From NCBI GenBank assembly GCA_004193285.1, contig SECP01000008.1:1-64000 (forward strand): a stretch of 64,000 nucleotides of DNA, given 5' to 3'. Each line of letters starts with the position of its first letter. Within the stretch, counting starts at the first letter, position 1. This document shows positions 32,524 to 41,495 of this stretch, one piece after another. The notes under the pieces were generated by a model that was given only the letters and a program-made list of their open reading frames with translations, was not told where the DNA came from and searched no databases. Source of the DNA: Myxococcales bacterium. Lineage in GTDB: Bacteria; Myxococcota_A; Polyangia; Polyangiales; Polyangiaceae. Made by a program: the position numbers and the translations under genes.

Positions 32524-32622
32524 TCGGTGCCTCTCGTGTTAACGTTCGCGTATTGCTCGCGACGGAGCAGAGCTTGCGACTTGGACAGACTCCCGGCCAT
32601 TCGCGTTCGTTTCAGGTTTTGA

Positions 32623-33243
32623 ATGACCCGCCGCTCGACGCTCAAAACGCCTAGAAATCAGCCGCAGCAGCCACGGTCGCGCGCCACCGTGAGCGTGATT
32701 TTGGACGGGGCGATTCGGGTTTTGGAGCAGGACGGTTGGGAAGCGCTCACCACGTCACGCGTGGCGGAGGTAGCGGGGGTGAGCGTGGGGACCCTCTACC
32801 AATACTTCGCGCACCGCGAGGCCATCGTGGAGGCGCTACAGAGCCGCGAGCTCGAGCGCGCTTCGGAGATGTTGGAGCGGCTGCTCAAGTCCACCCAGCC
32901 GCGCTCGGATCGAGAGCTCGCGCGGGCGGTGGTGGAGGCACTGTTCGGTTTGTACAAGGCGGCCCCGGCGCTGCACCGGGTGCTCGCGGTGGAGGGCCTG
33001 CGGTTCGCTCCGCCCGAAACCGTGCTCGCGTTCGACGCTCGCAGCGTAGGTCTGGTCAAGGCCGTGCTCGGACTCGCCGGTGCGAGGCTCCGCCCCATGA
33101 ACTTGGAAGCCGCCGCCTTCGTCATCTATCAGTCGGTACGCGCCAGTATGCTGGCTTACTTTTTGGCCTCACCCGCGGGGGTGGACGACGCCGCGATCGT
33201 GGACGAGCTCACGGAGCTCGTGGTGCGCTACCTCACCACCTGA
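32623..33243 (+). CDS. TetR/AcrR-family transcriptional regulator
   Basis: The 206-residue protein has a TetR DNA-binding domain at about residues 17-64, with the helix-turn-helix VAEVAGVSVGTLYQYFAHREAIVEAL. The C-terminal ligand domain is helical (ELARAVVEALFGLYKAAPALHRVLAVEGLRF) and variable, as usual. The N-terminus is Arg/Pro/Gln-rich. Being divergent from the desaturase gene, it likely represses it and itself, with an acyl-CoA or similar effector. No clear operator palindrome was found between the genes. Confidence 0.9.
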   Translation: MTRRSTLKTPRNQPQQPRSRATVSVILDGAIRVLEQDGWEALTTSRVAEVAGVSVGTLYQYFAHREAIVEALQSRELERASEMLERLLKSTQPRSDRELARAVVEALFGLYKAAPALHRVLAVEGLRFAPPETVLAFDARSVGLVKAVLGLAGARLRPMNLEAAAFVIYQSVRASMLAYFLASPAGVDDAAIVDELTELVVRYLTT

Positions 33244-33338
33244 CACGACACCGCGGGCGAGCGTCCCAAGGCGAGAAGAGCGAGACCCGAGACACAATCG
33301 CTCCTGTCCCGCTAAGGACGCATCGAGACGTGCCGTTC

Positions 33339-34157
33339 ATGGTCATTGGCGCACGAATGGTATTGGCGAGCACGAAGCCTCCCCCTCCGGACTTCGACCG
33401 GACTGTCTCGGGCTTGGGGCTCCGGGCCACCTCCGTGCATGACCTCACCACCTCCGACATCGACGTGGTGTTCCAGCCCATCGTCGACATGCACACGGGG
33501 TTTCCGTTCGCGTACGAGGCGCTGACGCGCTGCCGCTGGCCGGAGTTCAAGAACCCGGTCGTGCTCTTTCAGCAGGCGGAGGCGGAGCGCGCTTGCGGGC
33601 CTCTCGGGCGCAAAGTCCGCGAGGTAGCCTTCAGCCGCTGCCCGGACGCCCCGCTCTTCGTCAACTTGCACCCCCACGAGCTCTCCGACGGCTGGCTGGT
33701 GCGCCCGGACGACCCTCTGTTTTTCCACGACCGCGCGGTGTTCCTCGAGATCACCGAGTCCGCTGCCTTCAGCTACTTCGGGCTCTGCGCCGGCGTGCTG
33801 AAAGAGATCTGCTCGCGCGGCGGGGCCTACCTGGTGGTGGACGACCTGGGCGCCGGCCACTCCAACCTCAAGCGCATCGTCGACCTGGAGCCCCACGTGG
33901 TGAAGCTCGACATCGCGCTGATACGCGGCATCGAGAAGAACCGGCGCCAGCAGATCCTGGTGCGCCAAGTCGTTTCGCTCTGCGAAGAGCTCGGCGCCAA
34001 AGTCGTCGCCGAAGGCATCGAAACGGAGGAAGAGCTCCGTGCCTTGTTGGACACCGGCGCTCACTACGGGCAAGGCTATCTGTTCGCCAAGCCCGCGTTC
34101 CCCATCCCCGCCTCGCGCTGGCCCTTCGAGCGAGCCCCCGCGCTCGCCGCGCAGTAG
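33339..34157 (+). CDS. EAL-domain c-di-GMP phosphodiesterase
   Basis: The product (272 aa) consists almost wholly of an EAL domain. The motif is EAL at residues 60-62 (YEALTR). The other metal and catalytic positions appear conserved: Asn in LFVNLHP, Glu in FLEITES, DDLGAGHSNL, Lys in VVKLDIALI, Glu in AEGIET and Gln in YGQGYLFAKP. It should hydrolyse c-di-GMP to pGpG. No sensor domain is present; a 35-residue N-terminal tail precedes the domain. I start it at 33339 because the long upstream frame runs through the TetR gene. It stands between the TetR gene and a convergent MetF-like gene. Confidence 0.9.
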   Translation: MVIGARMVLASTKPPPPDFDRTVSGLGLRATSVHDLTTSDIDVVFQPIVDMHTGFPFAYEALTRCRWPEFKNPVVLFQQAEAERACGPLGRKVREVAFSRCPDAPLFVNLHPHELSDGWLVRPDDPLFFHDRAVFLEITESAAFSYFGLCAGVLKEICSRGGAYLVVDDLGAGHSNLKRIVDLEPHVVKLDIALIRGIEKNRRQQILVRQVVSLCEELGAKVVAEGIETEEELRALLDTGAHYGQGYLFAKPAFPIPASRWPFERAPALAAQ

Positions 34158-34164
34158 CGGTCCT

Positions 34165-35100
34165 TCAGGCGCGGCCCAACGTGCGCGCCGCGAGCCGGGT
34201 GAGCTCCACCGAAGCTTCGATCTCCACTTTGGCGAGGGAGACGCTCTCCACGTTGCAGCCGAGGGGAATGCCGTGCGTCGCCGCGAAGTCGTGCAGATCC
34301 GCCAGCACGTCCGCACACACTTTGAGCGATGCCTGGAGGATGTCGCGCGAGCGGCGGAGATCGTTTTCCAGCCATCGCGGGATGGAGACCCCGAGCCAGC
34401 GCAGGAAGTCCAGCGTCCGCAGGGAGCCGCACGGGCTGAGCGTGATCAGAACCGGCGGCACGGAGCGCTGCGCGGCCTCGCAGCGATAGTAGAGATCGCT
34501 CAGCAGGTCCTTGGTGGCGCTCACGGAGTAGACGGCCTGAGTGATGAAGTAGCGGCAACCCGCGTCCATCTTCGTGACCGCGCGCTGATCTTCGGCGCCA
34601 GTTTGGGCGTGCCGCTCGGCGATCAGCACCCCGCCGATCGGCAGCTCCGGGGCGCTGCGTTCGGCCAGAGGGTACGCGTCGCTCAGCCTCATCGCGGTGG
34701 CTTGCCGGCTCGAAGCCGCTCCGACCAGCACGGAAAGGCACGAGGCGTCGTCCAGCCGCTTCAAGCTCGAAGCGAGCTGCGGCGGCGAAAGCGGCGCGAC
34801 GCAGCGGTAGACGATCTTGGGAGTCGGCAGCGCCGCGAGCGCGTCCAGCGCGTAATCCACCGCGTCCACGCATTGCAAAAACGGGAACGGCCGCGGCACG
34901 TCCGTCCGCGCCGCTTCGTCTTGAATGTCGTAAACGACGAGCGCATCCACCGGAAGCTGCCGCACCCGCGCCGCTTGCGCCGCTGCGATCTCCGCCAGCT
35001 TTTCCGGAGCGTACGAGCGCTTGGGCGGGGTGATGCCGTAGGTCAGGAGCCCGGCGCGGCGCTGTCGAATCTGGTCTCGCACCGGGCGAGGTTCCCGCAT
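34165..35100 (-). CDS. Methylenetetrahydrofolate reductase-like protein
   Basis: The 311-residue product (start 35100, AGGAGG 6-10 nt upstream) looks like a MetF-type TIM barrel. It has LLTYGITPPKRS at strand 1, ALVVYDIQDEA, and GGVLIAERHAQTGAEDQRAVTKMDAGCRYFITQAVYS, which parallels the P-E-G-H...L..K..AGA.F..TQ block of MetF. Later ITLSPCGSLRTLDFLRWLGVSIPRW matches the P-I-x-x-x-x-x-L.F...G pattern. The reaction would be reduction of 5,10-methylene-THF for methionine synthesis, but key FAD contacts are not all evident, so it may be a divergent MetF-like enzyme. It is monocistronic. Confidence 0.72.
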   Translation of the reverse strand: MREPRPVRDQIRQRRAGLLTYGITPPKRSYAPEKLAEIAAAQAARVRQLPVDALVVYDIQDEAARTDVPRPFPFLQCVDAVDYALDALAALPTPKIVYRCVAPLSPPQLASSLKRLDDASCLSVLVGAASSRQATAMRLSDAYPLAERSAPELPIGGVLIAERHAQTGAEDQRAVTKMDAGCRYFITQAVYSVSATKDLLSDLYYRCEAAQRSVPPVLITLSPCGSLRTLDFLRWLGVSIPRWLENDLRRSRDILQASLKVCADVLADLHDFAATHGIPLGCNVESVSLAKVEIEASVELTRLAARTLGRA

Positions 35101-35309
35101 TTCCCTCCTCGCGACTAGAGGCGCCGCGACCATCCACCACGCCGGACGTTGGTCTGCTGACCGCGGACAACTGTCGCGATGAGGGCCCCTGGATGCGAGC
35201 TCGCGGCGGCGAAAGCGCGCAGTTTGCGGCGCTACGCGCGTGGCATGGAGGGTGCTTAGGTCGGCATCGCGAGCAAGTTGCTCGTACTCCCAGATCCAGG
35301 ACCTTCCAC

Positions 35310-36890
35310 ATGCGTTCACTCACATTCCCTTCGCGCCTGCTGCGCGCGCTTCCGCTCGCGGCTTCGATAACTCTCACCGCTTGCTCCGATGAGGACGACG
35401 CCGCAGACGTGCCAGAGACCATCGCTTTGACGGCAGAGCAAACCGCCGAGCTCGACGCCTACCTCGGCGAGGCCCTCGGCCGCTATCGAGTTCCGGGCGC
35501 GGCCATCGCGATCGTTCGTGGGGGAAACGTCGTCTACGAAAGAGGGTTTGGGGTGCGAAGCGTAGAAAGCGCCCAGCCCGTGACCCCGGAAACGCTATTC
35601 GCGGTCGGCTCACTGACGAAGTCGATGACGAGCTTGATGGTAGCCACCCTCGCCGATGATCACAAAATCGACTGGGATACCCGAGCCACCGACATCCTGC
35701 CCAGCTTCGCGCTTTCCGACCCGGCTTCGACTCCGCAGATTCGGGTCCGCGACCTGCTCAACGGCACCAGCGGCGTGCCACGGTACGACAGCCCACTGTT
35801 CATTCGGACGTTCTCGCCGACCGAGCTCATCGACCTGGTTTCCGGCATTCCGACCGTGGCACCACCCGGCAAGTCATTTGGCTACAGCAGCGCCATGGTC
35901 GCGATCGGCGGGTACGTGGCGGCGCGGGCCGGTGAAGAGCCGACGGGCGGGAGCGACATGCGGTCCGGGTACGAGCGCCTCATGCAGGAGCGCGTCTTTT
36001 CGCCGATAGGAATGGCGAGCACGACCTTCGACATGGACGCATGCCTCGCGGTGGCGGACCACGCGATGCCGCACGCCTACGATGGGGCTCGCGAGGCGGT
36101 CGTCGGCACACCGATTGAAGTGGAGCGCTTCGTCGAATCGGTGGCCCCCGCGGGTGGGGCTTGGTCCAGCCTGCGAGACCTCGAGCGGTACGCCTCCACG
36201 CAGCTCGGCGGCGTCGCGCCCAACGGCCGACGCATCGTGACCGCCAAAAACCTGGGCGAGCTCCACGCGGAAGCGATCGCCGACATTCCTCGTGAAGAGT
36301 GGCCCACCGTCGACCGGCAGGGCGCAGGCTACGCGATGGGCTGGTACACCATGGCCGACTACCGAGGCCTGACTGCACTGAGCCACGACGGCAACACGGC
36401 GGGCTTCACGTCGGAGGTCCTGCTGCTGCCGGAGGCCGAGCTAGCCATCATCGTCCTTGCCAATCTCGCGCAAGCGAACAGCTTCTATGGGGCCGTCGAG
36501 CAGTTCGCGGTCGAGACCGCGCTCTCGCTAGCTCATCAGGGTGATGCGCTGCAAGTCGAGGCCAGCGAGCAACTCATCGGCCAACTTCGAGACATCGCAG
36601 CAAGCTCCATCCCCGTGGAGCGCGCGCGTGCACTACCGTACCTTGGAGAGTACGAGCATCACGCTCGGGTGGACTTCACCAGTCAGGGCTTCGTGCTCAC
36701 CGGCGATTTCGGCGTGATTCCGCTGGCCGAGTACGCCGACTCCGGCGCATTCGTACGTACCGGAGAGCTCGAAGGCATGACCTTCGCCATATTCGATTCG
36801 AGCACCCATCCGACCCAGGTCACGGTAGGCGCGCCCGGAGAGGATGGTTTGAGCCAACCCTTCGTCCTTCGGCGCCTGGCGGCTCCTTAA
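35310..36890 (+). CDS. Serine beta-lactamase-fold hydrolase, lipoprotein
   Basis: The 526-residue protein from ATG 35310 has a signal peptide with lipobox LTAC. The class C/esterase-type beta-lactamase domain follows: nucleophile motif SLTK (S-x-x-K) in FAVGSLTKSMTSLMVATL, the second motif YSS in FGYSSAMVAIGGYVA (Y-x-N position), and HDGNTAGF as the third (HxG in place of KTG). It could act as an esterase, D-aminopeptidase or penicillin-binding-like hydrolase in the periplasm. The C-terminal 130 residues form a beta-rich extension as in many such family members. An in-frame ATG at 35193 exists, but the signal peptide supports 35310. It overlaps the convergent Omp85 gene by 4 nt. Confidence 0.87.
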   Translation: MRSLTFPSRLLRALPLAASITLTACSDEDDAADVPETIALTAEQTAELDAYLGEALGRYRVPGAAIAIVRGGNVVYERGFGVRSVESAQPVTPETLFAVGSLTKSMTSLMVATLADDHKIDWDTRATDILPSFALSDPASTPQIRVRDLLNGTSGVPRYDSPLFIRTFSPTELIDLVSGIPTVAPPGKSFGYSSAMVAIGGYVAARAGEEPTGGSDMRSGYERLMQERVFSPIGMASTTFDMDACLAVADHAMPHAYDGAREAVVGTPIEVERFVESVAPAGGAWSSLRDLERYASTQLGGVAPNGRRIVTAKNLGELHAEAIADIPREEWPTVDRQGAGYAMGWYTMADYRGLTALSHDGNTAGFTSEVLLLPEAELAIIVLANLAQANSFYGAVEQFAVETALSLAHQGDALQVEASEQLIGQLRDIAASSIPVERARALPYLGEYEHHARVDFTSQGFVLTGDFGVIPLAEYADSGAFVRTGELEGMTFAIFDSSTHPTQVTVGAPGEDGLSQPFVLRRLAAP

Positions 36891-39800
36891 AACAGACCGA
36901 TGCTGAAGTGAAAGGCCCCGAGGCTCTCCCAGAAGCGCTGGCGCCGGCGTGAAGGGTCTATTTCGTCCAGCACGCGGTCCACGTTGAAGCCGTAGTCGAA
37001 GACGAGGGGGCCAACCGGAGTGGCGATGCGGATGCCGCTGCCGACGGAGTAGCGAAGGCGGAAGCCGAGCTCTTCGAACGCGCGGAGCGAGCTCCACAAG
37101 TTGCCGGTATCCAGGAAGAGCGCGGTTTGAATGCTGCTGGTCAGCGGGATGCGCAGCTCGGCACGTGGATTCACGAAGATGTCTCCGCCGCGAATGAGGA
37201 TGCGGTCCACGGTGAGGAGCTGGTTGTCGCCCGGATCCGAGTCGGAGAGGGCGCGCGCGTCCAAGAGCTGCTGCGCGAGATCTTCGGGGATGAGCGAGTC
37301 TTGAGTGAAGCCGCGGATGGTGTCCACCCCGCCCATGAAGAAGAGGCGGTCCGGATAAGTGTGCGAGCGCTCGATGAGCTGGCTGTTGAGGCCCCAGCGG
37401 AAGGACAGCGCGAGCGCGGCGCCCTTCTTTTTGCTGAGAGGAATGTAGCCGGCGATGCGCGACGAGTACTGCATGAAGTCGCTCACCACCGGGTCGAAGG
37501 GGCCGCTGCCGCTGCTGCGCGCCGCTTCGGTCGCGGTCTCCCCGACCGGCTTGGCGCGAACGTGCTCGATGGAGCCGGAGATGAGAAAGCCGCGCGTCGC
37601 GTCCAGCGGGACGTCGCGCTGGTCCCAGGTAGCGGAGACTCGCTGCGCGATGACGAAGGTGGTGCCTTCGGGTACCCGGAACGTGGTGAGCTGCCCGCTG
37701 TCGCGGATGTACTTCTCGAGGCCGCCAGTGTCGCCCAAGATGGTGGCGGTGTTGAGCTCCAAGGAGCCGCCCAGCTGAGCCGAGAGGCGCCTTTCCGGCC
37801 GGAAAATGACGCGGGGGATGAAGGCGTCTTTGACGAGGCTGTAGTCGCGGGCGTTGTCGCGCACGTCGATGGCCTCTACGTTCAGGCGAAAGAGCGGGCC
37901 GAGGCCGATGTCCGGAAACTCCACGCTCGCGGAGTTGTGCCGACCGAAGCGCGAATCCACCGACTCGTGCTTGGCGCGCACGTCGTCCTCGATGATGAAC
38001 TGCTGCGGCAAGAAGTTCAGCTGTGAGCGCAGGGTGAGGGCGATGGCCTCGCCGCCGAGGTTTCGGTGGCCGTATTCGAAGGAGATGCGGAAGCCCTCGC
38101 CGCTGCTCAGGCCAGGGCGCACGTCCACGTACTGCGCGAGTCGCTCCTCCACCGTGATGATGACGACCTTTTCGCGCGCTGGAACGTACGGATCCTCGAA
38201 GCCGACGCTGATGCTGCCGAACACGCCCAGCGTGGCCAAGCGCTCCTCGGTGCGGCGAACCAGGCTGCGGCGATAAACTCCGCCCGTGGTGAGCGCGACG
38301 CGGCTCCGCACCAACCGCTCGCTCGTCACGGCAGCGCCCTTGATCACGATGCGCGAGACGCGCACCTGCTCCCGCTCGCTGATCACGAAACGGGCGCGGC
38401 CGCGGGTGTGATCCGGGGAGAGATCCAGCTCGACCTCCACGTCCGCGAAGGCGAAGCCCTCCTCCGCGTACACGTCCAAGATGCGGCGCCGCGCTCGGTC
38501 CAGCTCCGCTTGGCTGAGAGGCACGCGGAGCTCGAGCTGCGAAGCGGAGAACAGCTTGCTCTCCACGAGCGCGCGGTTCCCTTCGAAGGCAACGTCGTGC
38601 AAGTAGGTGCGCGGCCCGAGCCGGATCGGCAAAGAAAGCGTCGCGTCCGTGGAGCAATGACGCCCGCGTTTGGGATCCGGCACGCAGCCGAGCGCGGAGT
38701 CCGGCGGAGGTAGCTCGCGCGGCAAGCCGACGTCGTCGTAGCGGCAAGAATCCAGGGCGGGCGCCGGCTTGCCCTCGGCGATGCATTGACCGACGGGCGA
38801 GCGGCGATCGCAGCTGCGCCGCACGAGCGAGAGCGGGCCGACGCTCGCGGAGAGGTACCCCTCGGAGCGGTACAAGTCCCGCAGGTGCTCGATGGCTTTA
38901 TCGTAAACGTCCGGCACGTAGTACGAGTACGGGTTGAAATCTCGGGGCGCGTGGCGCTTGCCGGCGCCGTGGGTCGGGCCGTACGCCGCGTCCATGACGC
39001 GCGAGTCCACCGGGCCGAGCAGCTCCCCACCCGGCAGCTCCGCGAGAAAGCTGTCGATCTCCGCGTCTACGTCTGCCGGCTCGTGAAGCGTCAAGCACGG
39101 GTAGCGACGCGCGGTGACGCGCAGCGGCTCGCCTTCGCGGATGGCGAACACGAGGTCGGTGACGGAGGCGCCCGGCTCCTGGCGGAGGCTGGGGCTCACC
39201 TGCACGTCGAGCCGGCCGCGCGCCAGGTAGTGCTGGCGGAGCTTCTCCGCGAGCGTCTCCGGGGAGCGGTCGTCGCTCTCCTCCAGCTCCAGCACCGCGA
39301 GGAGCTCGTCGCCATCGAACAACCGATTGCCCTCGAACGAGATCCGGAAGCGCTGGTCCGCGTGGACGGTGACGGTGAGCGTGAGCTTCTGAGCCTTTTC
39401 GGTCGTGAGCTCGTGCTGCACCTTGGCGCGATGAAAGCCGCGCGCCTGCAGCAGCTGCTCGAACTTGCGGTCGGCTTGCTCCAGCTGCTCTTCGTCCGAG
39501 CGGTCGCCCCTGCCCGCGCCGTACTTCGGAAGGAGACTGCGCAGCACCGGCTCGCTGGGATCCGGCCAGACCGCGAACCGGCGCGCGTCGATGCGCTTGG
39601 CGCGGCCGGGCTCCAGGTCGATGCGCAGGGCGACGCGCAGCGGGTCGTCCGTATCGATGGCGGTCACGCTCGCCGCCGCGCTCGGGAAGCCGTGGCGCGC
39701 GTACTCGCCGAGAACGCGCGCACGAATGCGCTCCACGTCGTCCACCGCGAGCTCGCGACCGACCTGGATACCGATGGCGCGCAGCAGCGCGTCGTCTGGC

Positions 39801-40186
39801 AGCACGCCGCCGCTCACGCGCACGTCCGCGATGATGCGCCGCGGCGTGACGCGAAAGATCAACCTCACGCCTTCCCCCTCGGCCTCCACCTCCGCGCGCG
39901 CGTCCGCAAACCGGCCGGTCTCCAGCAGCTCGTCCAGCGACCGGCGCACGAGCTCGGACGACAGCACCTGACCGGCAACGGCGCGCACGATGGGCGGAGC
40001 GCCGCGCCAGCGCGTGCCTTCGACCGCAACCTCCACGTGCGTGAGCACGCGGCCTGCTAGCGCCGACGAATCCGGCGCGGGGCGGAGCTCCGGTACGCGC
40101 GTCTGCGCAAAGGCGGCCGTCGCCCACAGCAGGCACAAAAGCAGCGCGAGGGCCCGAAGAAGGCGGAGCTCACGCGACGGCTGCAT
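36887..40186 (-). CDS. Omp85-family (BamA/TamA-like) outer-membrane protein
   Basis: The 1099-residue protein has a signal peptide (ALALLLCLLWATAAFA), several POTRA-type repeats (about residues 45-690; for example VLTHVEVAVEGTRWRG, RIIADVRVSGGVLPDD, FRISFEGNRLFDGDELLAVL, VSRIVIKGAAVTSERLV) and a C-terminal 16-strand barrel. The lid motif of Omp85 is TIRGFTQDSL in loop 6, and the chain ends in FHFSIGLF with terminal Phe. It is longer than BamA (about 800). Between POTRA repeats lies an insertion near residues 470-520 with several cysteines (CDRRSPVGQC, CRYDD, CVPDP, HCSTD). It would insert or translocate outer-membrane proteins. No bamBCD or skp neighbours, so it may not be the main BamA. Confidence 0.9.
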   Translation of the reverse strand: MQPSRELRLLRALALLLCLLWATAAFAQTRVPELRPAPDSSALAGRVLTHVEVAVEGTRWRGAPPIVRAVAGQVLSSELVRRSLDELLETGRFADARAEVEAEGEGVRLIFRVTPRRIIADVRVSGGVLPDDALLRAIGIQVGRELAVDDVERIRARVLGEYARHGFPSAAASVTAIDTDDPLRVALRIDLEPGRAKRIDARRFAVWPDPSEPVLRSLLPKYGAGRGDRSDEEQLEQADRKFEQLLQARGFHRAKVQHELTTEKAQKLTLTVTVHADQRFRISFEGNRLFDGDELLAVLELEESDDRSPETLAEKLRQHYLARGRLDVQVSPSLRQEPGASVTDLVFAIREGEPLRVTARRYPCLTLHEPADVDAEIDSFLAELPGGELLGPVDSRVMDAAYGPTHGAGKRHAPRDFNPYSYYVPDVYDKAIEHLRDLYRSEGYLSASVGPLSLVRRSCDRRSPVGQCIAEGKPAPALDSCRYDDVGLPRELPPPDSALGCVPDPKRGRHCSTDATLSLPIRLGPRTYLHDVAFEGNRALVESKLFSASQLELRVPLSQAELDRARRRILDVYAEEGFAFADVEVELDLSPDHTRGRARFVISEREQVRVSRIVIKGAAVTSERLVRSRVALTTGGVYRRSLVRRTEERLATLGVFGSISVGFEDPYVPAREKVVIITVEERLAQYVDVRPGLSSGEGFRISFEYGHRNLGGEAIALTLRSQLNFLPQQFIIEDDVRAKHESVDSRFGRHNSASVEFPDIGLGPLFRLNVEAIDVRDNARDYSLVKDAFIPRVIFRPERRLSAQLGGSLELNTATILGDTGGLEKYIRDSGQLTTFRVPEGTTFVIAQRVSATWDQRDVPLDATRGFLISGSIEHVRAKPVGETATEAARSSGSGPFDPVVSDFMQYSSRIAGYIPLSKKKGAALALSFRWGLNSQLIERSHTYPDRLFFMGGVDTIRGFTQDSLIPEDLAQQLLDARALSDSDPGDNQLLTVDRILIRGGDIFVNPRAELRIPLTSSIQTALFLDTGNLWSSLRAFEELGFRLRYSVGSGIRIATPVGPLVFDYGFNVDRVLDEIDPSRRRQRFWESLGAFHFSIGLF

Positions 40187-40217
40187 CGGCCCCCTTATAC
40201 TGTGGTATGGCCGGGGA

Positions 40218-41495
40218 ATGGTTCAGGCGTCGGCCTCGCCACGCTCCAAAAAGGCCGAGCGTCCCGTAGCGCACCGGTGGCGTTGGCGCCGCGTTTTGCT
40301 GTGGCTTTTCGGCATCGGGGTGCTCTCGGTCGGCCTCGTGTACTGGGCCGTGCACCGTTACGAGTGGGCCGGGCCGTTGGTCGCGAACAGCCTACGCTCG
40401 GTGGTGGGGGTGGACAACGTCGCCAAGCTGGAGGACCTCGTCTACGCGGTCGAGGATCGGGTCAACCGTCTCACCCGCAAGAATGAAAAGCCGCAAGCGC
40501 ACTGGCAGGTGCCGGTCAGCGCGCCCGCACCGCTGCCGCCGCCGAGCGCGGCGCCGTCCGCCGCGGCAGATGCGCCGCGCGCGGCGCCCTTCACGCTGAA
40601 GGATCCAGGTCCTTGGCCGAAAGCCTGGGCCGCGCCCGGAGACGGCAAATGGGTCGCCATGGTCGACCCTCGCCGCCCCACCGAGCCCACGTACATGCTC
40701 AAGACCTTGCTCCATCCGGACGCCGGGCGGTCCTGGGCCGAGGTGTTCGTGGTCGCCATCGACCTGCGGCGGGTGCGCCTGTACGCGGTGGCGGGCACGC
40801 GTGAGCCGGCGGCGGATTCGCCGGAGGGGGAGAAGTACCAGCGCACCGCCCTCATCCCCACCGAGCACGACGAAGAGCTCCTCGCCGCTTTCAACGGCGG
40901 CTTCATGACCGAGCATGGCGGCTATGGCATGCAGGTGGACGGCGTCACCTTGGTGAAGCCCAAGCCCAACGCCTGCACCATCGTCGTTTACAACGACGAC
41001 TCGCTGCGCATTGGCCCGTGGAAGGAGCTGGAGGACACCGCCGCCCAGGTACGCTGGCTGCGCCAGGCCCCCGAGTGCATGTGGCACGCTGACAAGCTGC
41101 ACCCCGGCTTGGTCGGCGGCAAGGGTCTGAAGTGGGGAGCGACGTTGGATGGGGACACCGTGATCAGGCGCTCTGCGATCGGCTTGAACGCCGCGCGGGA
41201 CGTCTTGTTCGTGTCAATCACGAACCACAGCACGGCTCGAGTTCTGGCCGACGGCATGCACCACGTCGGCGCGGTAGACGTAGCGCAGCTGGACGTGAAC
41301 TGGAGCTACCCCAAGTTCGTGACGTTCGAAGCGCCCAGCGGCAGCACGGAGCGCAACGCCATCGCGCTGGCGGAGGGCTTCGAGTATTCGCCCGACGAGT
41401 ACATTCGCAAAAAGCAGCGCCGTGACTTCTTCTACCTGATGCGCAAGGACACCGGGCTCACGCCGCCGGCAGGCTTCGCCGCGCCGAAGGACTGA
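40218..41495 (+). CDS. Phosphodiester glycosidase (NAGPA)-like membrane-anchored protein
   Basis: The 425-residue protein has an N-terminal signal anchor (about residues 25-50, VLLWLFGIGVLSVGLVYWAV), a Pro/Ala linker (about 95-125) and a C-terminal phosphodiester glycosidase-like domain. The clearest blocks are AAFNGGFMTEHGGYGMQVDG, RSAIGLNAARDVLFVSI, then a late AVDVAQLDVNWSYPKFVTF. The family removes sugar residues linked by phosphodiester bonds in exported polymers; the exact substrate here is unknown. It lies head to head with the Omp85 gene and shares one base (TGATG) with mutM downstream, so those two are co-translated. Confidence 0.82.
   Translation: MVQASASPRSKKAERPVAHRWRWRRVLLWLFGIGVLSVGLVYWAVHRYEWAGPLVANSLRSVVGVDNVAKLEDLVYAVEDRVNRLTRKNEKPQAHWQVPVSAPAPLPPPSAAPSAAADAPRAAPFTLKDPGPWPKAWAAPGDGKWVAMVDPRRPTEPTYMLKTLLHPDAGRSWAEVFVVAIDLRRVRLYAVAGTREPAADSPEGEKYQRTALIPTEHDEELLAAFNGGFMTEHGGYGMQVDGVTLVKPKPNACTIVVYNDDSLRIGPWKELEDTAAQVRWLRQAPECMWHADKLHPGLVGGKGLKWGATLDGDTVIRRSAIGLNAARDVLFVSITNHSTARVLADGMHHVGAVDVAQLDVNWSYPKFVTFEAPSGSTERNAIALAEGFEYSPDEYIRKKQRRDFFYLMRKDTGLTPPAGFAAPKD

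Noticed and set aside
32736..33338. N-terminal extension of the EAL gene
   Set aside because: It is the +1 frame of the TetR gene; Gly/Arg/Ala-rich and without a domain.
36633..38786. 717-codon minus-strand frame
   Set aside because: It is a frame-shifted shadow of the Omp85 gene running into the 3' end of the beta-lactamase-fold gene, Arg/Pro/His-rich with no domain.
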